Position numbers and translations under genes: made by a program. A DNA stretch of 13,228 nucleotides from UBA9619 sp964630665 (GTDB lineage Bacteria > Pseudomonadota > Gammaproteobacteria > Arenicellales > UBA868). The notes below the pieces were generated by a model. It saw only the letters and a program-made list of their open reading frames with translations, was not told where the DNA came from and made no database searches. Shown here piece after piece: positions 1-6,617 of the stretch; position 1 is the stretch's first letter, and every line of letters starts with the position of its first letter. Where the stretch lies: positions 1 through 13,228 of the forward strand of contig CAZVVN010000081.1 in NCBI GenBank assembly GCA_964630665.1, in the 5' to 3' direction.

Positions 1-196
1 CATACCGCCGGTCCGAATCCCGGGCCGCCGCCAGCGCCCCTGCCGGATCTACGTGGAGGAGCGCGTTGATCTCGCCGTTGGCAGCGGTGATACGATCAAG
101 GTACGCCTCAGTCAGCGCAACAGCACCGAGTCGACGATCACGAAGCATAGCGGCCATCGCGGCTAGCGGCAGGGCCAGCAGATCCTCAGCGTTCAT
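1..196 (-). CDS. Amidase-signature family enzyme, N-terminal fragment (cut by window edge)
   Basis: The first 65 codons of a minus-strand gene whose remainder lies beyond base 1. The visible part reads like the N-terminal helices of amidase-signature hydrolases (GatA/AmiA type): an LRDRRLGAVALTEAYLDRI helix, then the NGEINALLH turn and an ALAAARDSDRRY helix, matching the family pattern of a helix with a conserved RI pair, then N-x-x-I-N-A, then A-x-x-A-R-x-x-D. The catalytic Lys-Ser-Ser residues lie further downstream and cannot be seen. The ATG at 196 overlaps the 3' end of the CoA-ligase gene by 11 bp, so translation is probably coupled. Family members hydrolyse C-N amide bonds and release ammonia. 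With the PuuE-like gene two genes upstream, a role in cleaving a half-amide intermediate is plausible but inferred. Family call fairly sure; substrate unknown. Confidence 0.8.
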   Translation of the reverse strand, partial: MNAEDLLALPLAAMAAMLRDRRLGAVALTEAYLDRITAANGEINALLHVDPAGALAAARDSDRRY

Positions 197-1559
197 CGAT
201 CAGGCGTCTTGGTTTCTGCCGCACCTCAAGTTCAGTGAGTCCGGCTGTTTCGCCGCCAGCCACGACTTCTACAGCCAGACGCACACCCAGACGCGCCCGC
301 AGATGACGGCTGATTAATTCCCCAAAATCCGGGTCTGCACCGTCATATTCCAGCATTACCGTCAACTCATCCTGATCATCGATGCTGTGCAGGCGGCAGA
401 CGTACTCCCCAGTGGCACCACTGAAGCCGTGCAGGAGGCTGCCGATCGCCGTCGGGTAAACATTCACGCCGCGAAGCTTGACCATGTTGTCACTGCGGCC
501 GGAAAATCCCGCAATGCGCTGGAAGTTGATACCACTGTCAGAATCAGCCGGCAGTAAACGTGAGACGTCCTGGGTATCAAATCGCACGATGGGGTAGACC
601 GAATCCTTGAACAGTACGGTGACACAGAGATTGCCGTCACACCCAGGTTCGACTGGGCTACCAGAATCGGGTGCCACGATCTCGACGTAATGCGCGTCCT
701 CCCAGATGTAGAGCCCATCGCGCACCGGACCTTCGGCCGCCACGATACCGGTGTCGCCCACACCGTACCAGTCATAGACTACCGCCCCGCCCCAGGCGTT
801 CGATAGAGCCTGACGGGCATCATGGGCGACATGGCCTGAGATCATCCGCAGGGGGATATCTTCCCCCGGTACCAGGCCGACCTCGTTTGCCGTACGTGCC
901 AGCTTCTGCAGGAAGTCACCAAACCCAACCAGCACGGTGGCGCCGAAACGCTGCATCAACTCGACCTGCTGGAGACTACGGGTCTGCGTACCAGTGCCTG
1001 CGGGCAGCAGCAGGGCATTGGTGTAATACAGTACGGCTTCGCGGATATAGTGACCACCGTTGACCATGCCGAAACCGTACACCGAGTGAACCACGTCATC
1101 GCTCCGCAGTCCCTGGAGCAGGTAGGCGCGCGCCAACAGGATGTTCTGGATCTCGCGATCCCTGGCGCCGAAGAACAGCGGTTGTGGCGAACCGGTCGTA
1201 CCGCTGGTGGTCTGCAGCACGGTGCGGAATTGCCCGCCTTCAGGACGGTCCATGCCGTGGTAGTCGCCGAGTGGAGGAAAGCGCTCGACGCTGTCCATGA
1301 GGTCATCCTTGGTCACGACCGGCAGACGGGCAAGATCGTCCAGGCCGGCAACATCACCGGGTTCCAGACCCGCTTCGCCCCAGTGTCGTTGATAAAAGGG
1401 GACCTGCCAGGCCCTTTTCATGACCTTGGCGAAACGAACCTCCTGCAGTGCGCGCAGTGCTTCAGTATCAAGAGCCGCCGGACCGGCACTGAAGGCTTCA
1501 CCGACGGGAAACTCGCGGAGTAACTGCGACGGATTCGCCTGCTCGGAATAACCGCTCAC
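186..1559 (-). CDS. Phenylacetate-CoA ligase (PaaK)-like AMP-forming acyl/aryl-CoA ligase
   Basis: A 457-residue adenylate-forming enzyme of the PaaK subgroup (usual length about 430-450). It should activate a carboxylic acid with ATP and then form the CoA thioester in the cytosol. The P-loop-like motif TTSGTTGSPQPLFFG is at 117-131, the A5-type YDWYGVGDTG at 262-271, YPIVRFDTQD at 322-331, and the hinge/A8 region FSGRSDNMVKLRGVNVYP at 352-369. The C-terminus (EVRQKPRRLIDER) keeps a basic residue just before the end, as in PaaK, where the A10 lysine sits. The start is a GTG at 1559 whose GTGA overlaps the stop of the MmgE/PrpD gene by 4 bp. The gene overlaps the amidase downstream. The acid substrate (aryl, alicyclic or other) cannot be read from the sequence; true phenylacetate activity is not implied because no paa ring-oxygenase genes are nearby. 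Confidence 0.9.
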   Translation of the reverse strand: MSGYSEQANPSQLLREFPVGEAFSAGPAALDTEALRALQEVRFAKVMKRAWQVPFYQRHWGEAGLEPGDVAGLDDLARLPVVTKDDLMDSVERFPPLGDYHGMDRPEGGQFRTVLQTTSGTTGSPQPLFFGARDREIQNILLARAYLLQGLRSDDVVHSVYGFGMVNGGHYIREAVLYYTNALLLPAGTGTQTRSLQQVELMQRFGATVLVGFGDFLQKLARTANEVGLVPGEDIPLRMISGHVAHDARQALSNAWGGAVVYDWYGVGDTGIVAAEGPVRDGLYIWEDAHYVEIVAPDSGSPVEPGCDGNLCVTVLFKDSVYPIVRFDTQDVSRLLPADSDSGINFQRIAGFSGRSDNMVKLRGVNVYPTAIGSLLHGFSGATGEYVCRLHSIDDQDELTVMLEYDGADPDFGELISRHLRARLGVRLAVEVVAGGETAGLTELEVRQKPRRLIDER

Positions 1560-2929
1560 GGGACCAGATCGTCAATGATCACGGCCGAATCGCTGACCTC
1601 ATGGAGATTCTCCAGACACTCGATGACTCTCTCGCAGGCAGCCGCCTCCAGTGTGCTGGCCGCCAGACACCAGTTGTGACGGAACTTGTCCAACCAAGCA
1701 GAACGCCTCATCGGGTTAGATGGGTGACCGTAGACCGTGTCGATCTGCTTGCCGAAGCGCTCCCCGCCATGACACTCGATCTCAACAGTCAACGGCGTCA
1801 GGGCGTTGGGATCTGGATTGTCATCGATCTCGATGTCTACCCGCCGGGCGAGAGCCAGAGTATCCGGGTCTCGTCGTCCGGCCTCTGAGAAATCCTCAAA
1901 CACAAGATCGCCTGCAATCAGCACTCGGGCGGCGGCAAACCGGGCGCAGAGCCGGGCGTAATTGATATCCATGTCGTCTGTAACCTGTCGGCCGACCAGG
2001 TGATTGATCAGCGCCGGCACCCGTGCCGTCACCCGGCTGACCCTGGTCACATCGATGCTGTGCTCGCGGCGCAGTGCCAGGCAGGCATCGACGATGCCGT
2101 GGGTAGCCCGCCCGCTGGGAAACGGTTTGTGCGCGATCTCCGTTATACGCCAGATTCGGCCCAGGTCCGACAGTACTTGGCCAAGATCATGTTCGCCTTC
2201 GAATAAGGCAAAATAGCCGAACGGTCCTTCCAATACATCGCGCGGTCCCGGGACTCCCAGACCTGCCAGGTCACAGGCCATCACGGCGTTGCGCGCGCTG
2301 AAGCCCATCTGCATGCCGAGCAATGGCGAGCCTTCGGTGTGGGCCTGCATGGTACCGCACAACTGCCCATGGACGATGCCGAATGCGCTTACCAGCCGAT
2401 CAGGATCAAATCCGCGCAGCACCGCCAGGGCCGCCGTCGCACCAAATGCGCCACAGGTGCCGGGGCGGAAAAACCGAAGGCCCGTGGTGCATGCCACACC
2501 GAGGCAACAGGCCACGTCCACCCCGAGTGTGACGGCCTGGATCAGGCGGTGACCCGGTACCGCCGTACCGGATTCAAAGTGCAGCCGGTCGATCTCGGCC
2601 AGGCTCACGGCCAACACGCAGGTGACAGCGTGAACGACCGCACCCTCGTGGACACAGTCAAATTCACAGTTGTGCATCTGGTAGGCGTTACACAGGGCTG
2701 CGGATGACATCCCCAGCCTGACCGGCCTGCCGAGAACCCTGGCGCCACCGATCGCCGGTTGGGCACCCTGGGCAGTGATCAGTTCCTCGACCCAAGGCCC
2801 GGCACTGCCAAGGAGCCCGACTCCAATGGTATCCAGGATAAATTTTCGAGCTGCCGCGGTGGCCGGTTCAGGCAGATCCTCGTAGCGCGTCCGGGCCACA
2901 TGCTGCGTGAGCACGTCGATCGCATTCAT
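1556..2929 (-). CDS. MmgE/PrpD family protein (2-methylcitrate dehydratase-like)
   Basis: A 457-residue MmgE/PrpD-fold protein of normal length. Characterised members include 2-methylcitrate dehydratase, cis-aconitate decarboxylase and iminodisuccinate epimerase-type enzymes, so the likely chemistry is hydration/dehydration or isomerisation of a polycarboxylate. Visible family marks: the N-terminal helix KFILDTIGVGLLGS (residues 29-42), an all-helical first half with HNCEFDCVHEGAVVH (86-100), the hallmark HKPFPSGRATHGIVDA (267-282, the counterpart of K-P-x-P-S/C-x-x-x-H in PrpD), and YGHPSNPMRRSAWLDKFRHN (400-419) near the end. The ATG at 2929 shares one base with the stop of the preceding gene (TGATG), with a GGAAG stretch about 10 bases upstream. 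An in-frame start at 2995 would add 22 residues inside the upstream gene and is less likely. Such proteins often sit with amidases and CoA ligases in uncharacterised catabolic clusters; the substrate is unknown. Confidence 0.9.
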   Translation of the reverse strand: MNAIDVLTQHVARTRYEDLPEPATAAARKFILDTIGVGLLGSAGPWVEELITAQGAQPAIGGARVLGRPVRLGMSSAALCNAYQMHNCEFDCVHEGAVVHAVTCVLAVSLAEIDRLHFESGTAVPGHRLIQAVTLGVDVACCLGVACTTGLRFFRPGTCGAFGATAALAVLRGFDPDRLVSAFGIVHGQLCGTMQAHTEGSPLLGMQMGFSARNAVMACDLAGLGVPGPRDVLEGPFGYFALFEGEHDLGQVLSDLGRIWRITEIAHKPFPSGRATHGIVDACLALRREHSIDVTRVSRVTARVPALINHLVGRQVTDDMDINYARLCARFAAARVLIAGDLVFEDFSEAGRRDPDTLALARRVDIEIDDNPDPNALTPLTVEIECHGGERFGKQIDTVYGHPSNPMRRSAWLDKFRHNWCLAASTLEAAACERVIECLENLHEVSDSAVIIDDLVP

Positions 2930-3831
2930 CAGCTCGACTTCCACGGGTGATTGTCTTTCCACCAGCGGGCGATATCGATCCGACGCGCCAGCCAAACCCC
3001 TTCATGGCTGCGCACGTGATCAAGAAACCGCCTCAATGCCCCGATCCGCCCCGGTCTGCCGATCACCCGAAGGTGCAGGCCCAGCGACATCATCCTTGGT
3101 TCCATCTGCCCTTCCTCGTACAGGCAGTCGAATGTATCGATGGCGTACTGCAGCCAGTCCGAGGGCTGATAGGCCGGTGAATTCCAGAGTTTCATGTCGT
3201 TGGTATCGACTGCATAAGGCAGGACCAGCATTGGGTGGACACCGGAACAATCCCAGAAGGGGCGATCGTCCGAATAATCGTCCATATGGTAGACAAACCC
3301 AGCTTCGACCAGCAGCCGCCGTGTGTTTTCGGTAGTAAGATAGCGCGACAGCCAGCCCAGTGGCCGGCTGCCGCAGGTCTTCTCGATCGAGTCCCTGGCG
3401 CGCCCGATAAACGCCCTCTCATCTGCCTCAGTCATGCGGTGCTGGTAGGTCCAGCGCCAGCCGTGTGCACAAACTTCGTGTCCGGCTGAGACGATCTGGC
3501 TGGCGAGCTCCGGCGCCCTCTCCAGGCTCAGTGCCGCACAGGTGAATGTCGCCGAAACACCGTACGCTTCGAGCACGCTGAGGACCCGCGGTGCACCGGC
3601 CTTGATTCCGTACTGGTAATTGCTCTCATTGGGATAGTTCCTGAGCGGACCCTTGAGCACCACGCCCAGCTCGTCGACCGGCTCAGCGGTCGAATCGCCA
3701 TCGGCGACCGAACGCTCCGCGCCCTCCTCGACATTGACAACCACGGACAGCGCCAGGCGGTTACCATCAGGCCAGGCAGCGGCAGCCCCACCGCTACCAG
3801 ATCTGTCGTCAGCCACGCCCTCAGGCCTCAC
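2929..3831 (-). CDS. PuuE-like protein of the polysaccharide-deacetylase (NodB) fold; candidate cyclic amide/imide hydrolase
   Basis: A 300-residue protein of the CE4/NodB superfamily, in the branch that contains the allantoinase PuuE and cyclic imide hydrolase, which open cyclic amides rather than sugar N-acetyl groups. Subfamily marks: WPDGNRLALSVVVNVEEGAE (20-39), NYQYGIKAGAPRVLSVLEAYG (71-91), GHEVCAHGWRW (117-127), and the C-terminal block SLGLHLRVIGRPGR (249-262) with VWLARRIDIARWW (279-291). The classical metal triad is incomplete: the Asp of motif 1 is replaced within NVEEG and the second His of H-x3-H is Trp127, while His123 remains. This HGWRW pattern is typical of PuuE-like proteins. 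The GTG at 3831 overlaps the upstream dehydrogenase gene by 11 bp; another in-frame GTG lies at 3816. A cytosolic location is likely, as no signal peptide is visible. The substrate is inferred only. Confidence 0.85.
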   Translation of the reverse strand: MRPEGVADDRSGSGGAAAAWPDGNRLALSVVVNVEEGAERSVADGDSTAEPVDELGVVLKGPLRNYPNESNYQYGIKAGAPRVLSVLEAYGVSATFTCAALSLERAPELASQIVSAGHEVCAHGWRWTYQHRMTEADERAFIGRARDSIEKTCGSRPLGWLSRYLTTENTRRLLVEAGFVYHMDDYSDDRPFWDCSGVHPMLVLPYAVDTNDMKLWNSPAYQPSDWLQYAIDTFDCLYEEGQMEPRMMSLGLHLRVIGRPGRIGALRRFLDHVRSHEGVWLARRIDIARWWKDNHPWKSS

Positions 3832-4738
3832 CCGGCGGTGGCTTCAGGCCTTCGAGCATCACCAGAAGATTGTCGTCGCGCCAGCTCTCAAGCTCGGTGA
3901 TCGGGTAATCACCCCAACGGTGTTCCACGGCGTCAATGAATGCCACTTCCCCGCCGGGCACACCGTTCCAGCCGAAATGATCGATCATGTGCCTGACGCC
4001 ACCCTTGCCACCACCAAGATGACGGTGCAGGATCGGCCCCTGAACCGCCCAGCGCAGACCCGGGCCCCAGGTGACCGCGTTGTCGATATCCTGGTAGTCA
4101 CAGATACCCTGTTCGACCAGACTCAGCGCCTCGAGGTAGATGGCATGCTGCAGCCGGTTAGCGATATACGACTCAATCTCTTTCTTGAGTCGCAACGGCT
4201 GTTTTCCGACCCGGCGATAAAACTCCATGGCCCAATTGAGTGCAGCCGGATCGGTTGCATCACCACCGACGACTTCAACCAGGGGCACCAGGTAGGCCGG
4301 CACGAATGGATGACCAACGATCACCCGTTCCGGCCGAGCGCACTGCGCCGACAGCCTGCTCGGTAGAAACTTCGATGACGAGCTGGCGATCACGGTCCCG
4401 GGAAGGCAAGCGGCATCGATACGGGCGATCAGGTCTATCTTAAGGAGCTCATCGTCGGGCGCGCTTTCCTGAATAAAGTCGGCGTCCTTGACGGCATCCT
4501 CCAACTCATCGACAAATACCAACCGGTCGCGGCTGGCATTGGAGGAGAGCCCCAACCGCTCGAGCTTCGGCCAGGCATCATCAACGTTCTGGTTCAGCCG
4601 CTCCCGTGCACCAGCTGCGGGATCCGTCGCAACGACGTCCAATCCTCGCGCGAGGAAATACGCGGCCCAGGCTGAGCCGATGGTGCCCGCGCCAACACAA
4701 GCGACGCGCAGGGCTTCTGCAGGATAGTTTGTACTCAT
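3821..4738 (-). CDS. 3-hydroxyacyl-CoA dehydrogenase family protein, similar to L-carnitine dehydrogenase
   Basis: A 305-residue NAD-dependent dehydrogenase of the 3-hydroxyacyl-CoA dehydrogenase/lambda-crystallin fold. The Rossmann motif VGAGTIGSAW begins at residue 15. The catalytic set is recognisable: Ser residues in SSSSKF (119-124), His143 in VGHPFVPAYLVPLVE, Glu155 twelve residues later, and Asn194 in the EIESYIANRL helix. The C-terminal half (WGPGLRWAVQGPILHRHLGGGKGG, then RHMIDHFG) resembles L-carnitine dehydrogenase more than classical FadB/HBD enzymes, so the substrate may be a 3-hydroxy acid or its CoA thioester. I prefer the ATG at 4738: AAGGAG at 4747-4752 lies 8 bases upstream of it but only 2 bases before the ATG at 4744. 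It overlaps the PuuE-like gene downstream and lies 41 bp after the PPOX gene. Confidence 0.88.
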   Translation of the reverse strand: MSTNYPAEALRVACVGAGTIGSAWAAYFLARGLDVVATDPAAGARERLNQNVDDAWPKLERLGLSSNASRDRLVFVDELEDAVKDADFIQESAPDDELLKIDLIARIDAACLPGTVIASSSSKFLPSRLSAQCARPERVIVGHPFVPAYLVPLVEVVGGDATDPAALNWAMEFYRRVGKQPLRLKKEIESYIANRLQHAIYLEALSLVEQGICDYQDIDNAVTWGPGLRWAVQGPILHRHLGGGKGGVRHMIDHFGWNGVPGGEVAFIDAVEHRWGDYPITELESWRDDNLLVMLEGLKPPPGEA

Positions 4739-4746
4739 GATCATCG

Positions 4747-4752
4747 CTCCTT
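4747..4752 (-). promoter_or_regulatory. Shine-Dalgarno AAGGAG deciding the dehydrogenase start
   Basis: Two ATGs in frame (4744 and 4738) compete for the dehydrogenase. AAGGAG on the minus strand sits 8 bases before the ATG at 4738 and only 2 before the one at 4744, which favours the shorter product by two residues. Confidence 0.7.
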
Positions 4753-4779
4753 CGGCTGACCTATGGGCGGCCAGGGTTG

Positions 4780-5184
4780 TTATCTCGAACTTGGGCGGAA
4801 GGTTACCCGTTCCGGCACGAGTCGCACCATAGTACGAGGGCGATCCGTGATCGCCGCATAATAACGATCCGCTTCCGACAGGCTCATATAACGGGCAAAT
4901 ATTCGTTGAACCTCGACCCTGTCTTCCGGCTCCAGCCAGACCCGACCCTGGATCATGCTGGCCCGGTACGGTGAGTCGTTTTCAGCTACGCAAAAACAGG
5001 CACGCTCATCACGCGCAAGGTTGTTGACCCAAACCGAAGTCCGCGAGGCCGTTATGTGAATGTACTCACCGTCCCAGCGGTACCAGACCGGTACCGTCCG
5101 GGGCATACCGTTTTCATCGACCGTACCCACAAAGCCAATGTGGGCAGGTTCTTCATTCAGCAATTGCTCCACCTGCCTGTTCAC
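4780..5184 (-). CDS. Pyridoxamine 5'-phosphate oxidase-fold (PPOX class) protein
   Basis: A 134-residue split-barrel flavin/F420-binding protein, a usual length for the PPOX class. The strands and binding segments are in family order: PAHIGFVGTVDENGMPRTVPVW (13-34), YRWDGEYIHITAS (35-47), VNNLARDERACFCVAEND (53-70), PYRASMIQGRVWLE (72-85), and a C-terminal VRLVPERVTFRP strand. Members reduce or oxidise small substrates with FMN or F420, or simply bind them; the exact reaction cannot be predicted. The start is a GTG at 5184, supported by GGAG at 5192-5195 with 7 bases of spacing. It lies 62 bp after the crotonase gene and 41 bp before the dehydrogenase, which suggests one transcript. F420 use would be unusual for most gammaproteobacteria, so FMN is the more cautious guess. 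Confidence 0.85.
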   Translation of the reverse strand: MNRQVEQLLNEEPAHIGFVGTVDENGMPRTVPVWYRWDGEYIHITASRTSVWVNNLARDERACFCVAENDSPYRASMIQGRVWLEPEDRVEVQRIFARYMSLSEADRYYAAITDRPRTMVRLVPERVTFRPSSR

Positions 5185-5246
5185 TTGTCTGCTCCGTTCG
5201 GTTTGAGTCTCATGTTCGGTCGACTTGAAACGTTCTTTCGGTCAAG
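5185..5246 (-). repeat. Short intergenic gap with three TTCGGT copies
   Basis: The 62-bp space between the crotonase and PPOX genes contains TTCGGT (plus-strand reading) at 5197-5202, 5215-5220 and 5237-5242, that is ACCGAA on the transcribed-sense strand, spaced 18 and 22 bases apart. This could be a small regulator-binding array or chance. No hairpin terminator is visible here. Confidence 0.3.
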
Positions 5247-6053
5247 CTAAATCTCGTCAAATTCACCGTGACGACCACTGCCCGACGAGAAACGCACTGC
5301 CCCGGCAAGCCCCTCCTCGCGCAGCGGCATCAGCCCTCCGGCGAACTCGCCGCGCATGGCGCCTTCAATGCTCTTGCCGTGCTGGGCATAAACAGACGCA
5401 CGGTCGGCACGCAGACAACGTTGCGGAAAACTCGCAATCTCCGCGGCCAGTGCTTCAGCGGCGTATCGTGCCTGGCCAGGCTCGACGAGACGCTCACAAA
5501 GACCGATCCGGTGGCACTCCTCGGCGGTGACTTTGCGCCCGGTCAGAATGATTTCCAGCGCCCGGCCATGGCCGATCAGGCGCGGCAATCGGACGGTTCC
5601 GCCATCCAGCAGCGGAACACCCCAGCGTCTGCAGTAGACGCCCATGTAGGCATCGCTCGCCATCACCCGGATGTCACACCACAGTGCGATCTCCATACCG
5701 CCGGCAACAGCCGGCCCCTCAATAGCGGCGATCACCGGTTTGGAGAGTGTCATCCGGGTCGGGCCCATCGGGCCTCGCGGCACACTGGCGTCGTCCCCGG
5801 GTTTCGGATAGGCATAGTGTGCCAGTGGATCTGGCGTATCGGCGAGTGCCGCAGCGTACTTCAGGTCCCAACCCGCACAGAAAGCACCGCCCGCACCCCA
5901 GAGCACGGCGACCGACATCGCAGCGTCTTCGTCAAAACCCAGCAGCGCTGCGTACAGCGCCTCGGCGCTTTCTGGGTCCATGGCGTTGCGCGCCTCATAG
6001 CGCTCATGAATGATCGTTCTGACCGGACCATCGTCTTCGGTTCGAACGGTCAT
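5247..6053 (-). CDS. Enoyl-CoA hydratase/isomerase (crotonase) family protein
   Basis: A 268-residue crotonase, of normal length. The oxyanion-hole segments are clear: GAFCAGWDLK (56-65) and IEGPAVAGGMEIALWCDIRVM (111-131). The region after it, GVYCRRWGVPLLDGGTVRLPRLIG (138-161), carries Asp150 where enoyl-CoA hydratase has its second catalytic Glu and lacks Glu at the first position (Cys/Arg141-142). This CRR-GVPL-DGG subtype is common among uncharacterised bacterial crotonases. It is likely to act on a CoA thioester by hydration, isomerisation or hydrolysis; the altered acid pair makes a plain beta-oxidation hydratase less certain. The ATG at 6053 has AGGAG at 6062-6066 with 8 bases of spacing. 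The gene is cytosolic and sits in the left-hand operon upstream of the PPOX and dehydrogenase genes, which fits a beta-oxidation-like sequence. Confidence 0.92.
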   Translation of the reverse strand: MTVRTEDDGPVRTIIHERYEARNAMDPESAEALYAALLGFDEDAAMSVAVLWGAGGAFCAGWDLKYAAALADTPDPLAHYAYPKPGDDASVPRGPMGPTRMTLSKPVIAAIEGPAVAGGMEIALWCDIRVMASDAYMGVYCRRWGVPLLDGGTVRLPRLIGHGRALEIILTGRKVTAEECHRIGLCERLVEPGQARYAAEALAAEIASFPQRCLRADRASVYAQHGKSIEGAMRGEFAGGLMPLREEGLAGAVRFSSGSGRHGEFDEI

Positions 6054-6142
6054 GCCGGCGACTCCTGCCTGCCGGCAGTGCGGAGGAAGGCCTCACCGTC
6101 AGGCCCTGCCAAGAGCTGGCCAACTGATGCTTTTTTATTCAT
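6050..6142 (-). CDS. Possible small ORF (30 residues) coupled to the crotonase gene
   Basis: The 113-bp gap between the two neighbouring genes holds an ATG-started 30-codon frame whose product begins MNKKASVGQLLAGPDG and whose stop overlaps the crotonase start as ATGA. GAGG lies 11 bases before the ATG and a closer GGA lies 4 bases before it. The crotonase ribosome-binding site lies inside it. The product is mildly basic with no membrane segment. I recognise no family. It may be a genuine small protein, a coupling peptide or chance; only the ATGA overlap and the open frame support it. Confidence 0.3.
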   Translation of the reverse strand: MNKKASVGQLLAGPDGEAFLRTAGRQESPA

Positions 6143-6166
6143 CGATTCCAGATCCTCAACCTAGCC

Positions 6167-6478
6167 CTAGCCCGGCAGCGACTGCCCAACCTCGACGATC
6201 TCACGGGTTCTAGGCACCCGATCCTGCCAGTTTCGATCAAAGTCAGCGCGCATTGCCTGCATGGCGTCTGACTCGGCGATGGCCAGCGCATCTGCAAGTG
6301 TATCGAATTCATAAAATGCCAGATGTACACCGGCGTCATCCTGGCTCCAGCCGCGCCAGGCACTCACTGCATCGAACGCCTCGAGGGCCTCGGGCAGGTG
6401 AATATCCTGATACCACGCCTCGAACTTTTCATGTTCCGTCTCGGGCACCACGGCCCGCACGATCAGGTATGCCGTCAT
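6167..6478 (-). CDS. Small dimeric alpha/beta-barrel (EthD/ABM-like) protein
   Basis: A 103-residue protein with the pattern of dimeric ferredoxin-like alpha/beta-barrel proteins: a first strand TAYLIVRAVVP, the helix EHEKFEAWYQDIHLPEALEAF (15-35) with the common W-Y-x-x-I-H-L-P signature, strand VSAWRGWS (38-45), strand VHLAFYEFDT (51-60), and an acidic helix LADALAIAESDAMQAMRADF. Members include monooxygenases, muconolactone isomerase-like and EthD-like proteins, often accessory in catabolic operons; no function can be assigned from the sequence. The start is well supported: AAAGGAG at 6486-6492 is 7 bases before the ATG. It is the first minus-strand gene left of the divergent region and probably opens the left-hand operon. 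Confidence 0.75.
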   Translation of the reverse strand: MTAYLIVRAVVPETEHEKFEAWYQDIHLPEALEAFDAVSAWRGWSQDDAGVHLAFYEFDTLADALAIAESDAMQAMRADFDRNWQDRVPRTREIVEVGQSLPG

Positions 6479-6617
6479 GGTCGATCTCCTTTATATTGGG
6501 CTGGGTCAAACCTTAACGCAATGAGGCTGGGTGCTTCCAGCCATCCGGCAATCGCGCTACCATTGAACAAAGGGAGTTCAGCCCCAGTGAGAGGGAATTC
6601 GACAGGAAATCTCTGCT
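6479..6617. promoter_or_regulatory. Divergent intergenic region with a short hairpin
   Basis: The 139-bp space between two divergent genes must hold the promoters for the DUF971 gene (plus) and the left-hand operon (minus). It contains a perfect 6-bp inverted repeat with a 6-base loop, GGCTGG-GTGCTT-CCAGCC, at 6525-6542, which could be an operator or an RNA hairpin. I found no convincing -35/-10 pair on either strand. The promoter role is inferred from gene orientation. Confidence 0.45.

Noticed and set aside
3653..4366. A 237-codon plus-strand frame spanning the PuuE-like/dehydrogenase junction
   Set aside because: It crosses two well-supported minus-strand genes and its product is low-complexity, rich in Ser, Thr and Pro at the start, with no family features.
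5181..5213. A 10-codon leader-like ORF (MRLKPNGADK) whose stop overlaps the PPOX start
   Set aside because: No ribosome-binding site precedes it and a 10-codon frame is easily due to chance.
5268..6164. A 298-codon open frame on the plus strand opposite the crotonase gene
   Set aside because: Its predicted protein has no recognisable domain and the opposite strand encodes a clear crotonase with a good ribosome-binding site. Long antisense frames are expected at this base composition.
6486..6520. A minus-strand promoter TTGCGT-17-CAATAT before the 103-residue protein gene
   Set aside because: The -10 element would sit directly against the Shine-Dalgarno sequence, so a transcript starting there would lack its ribosome-binding site.
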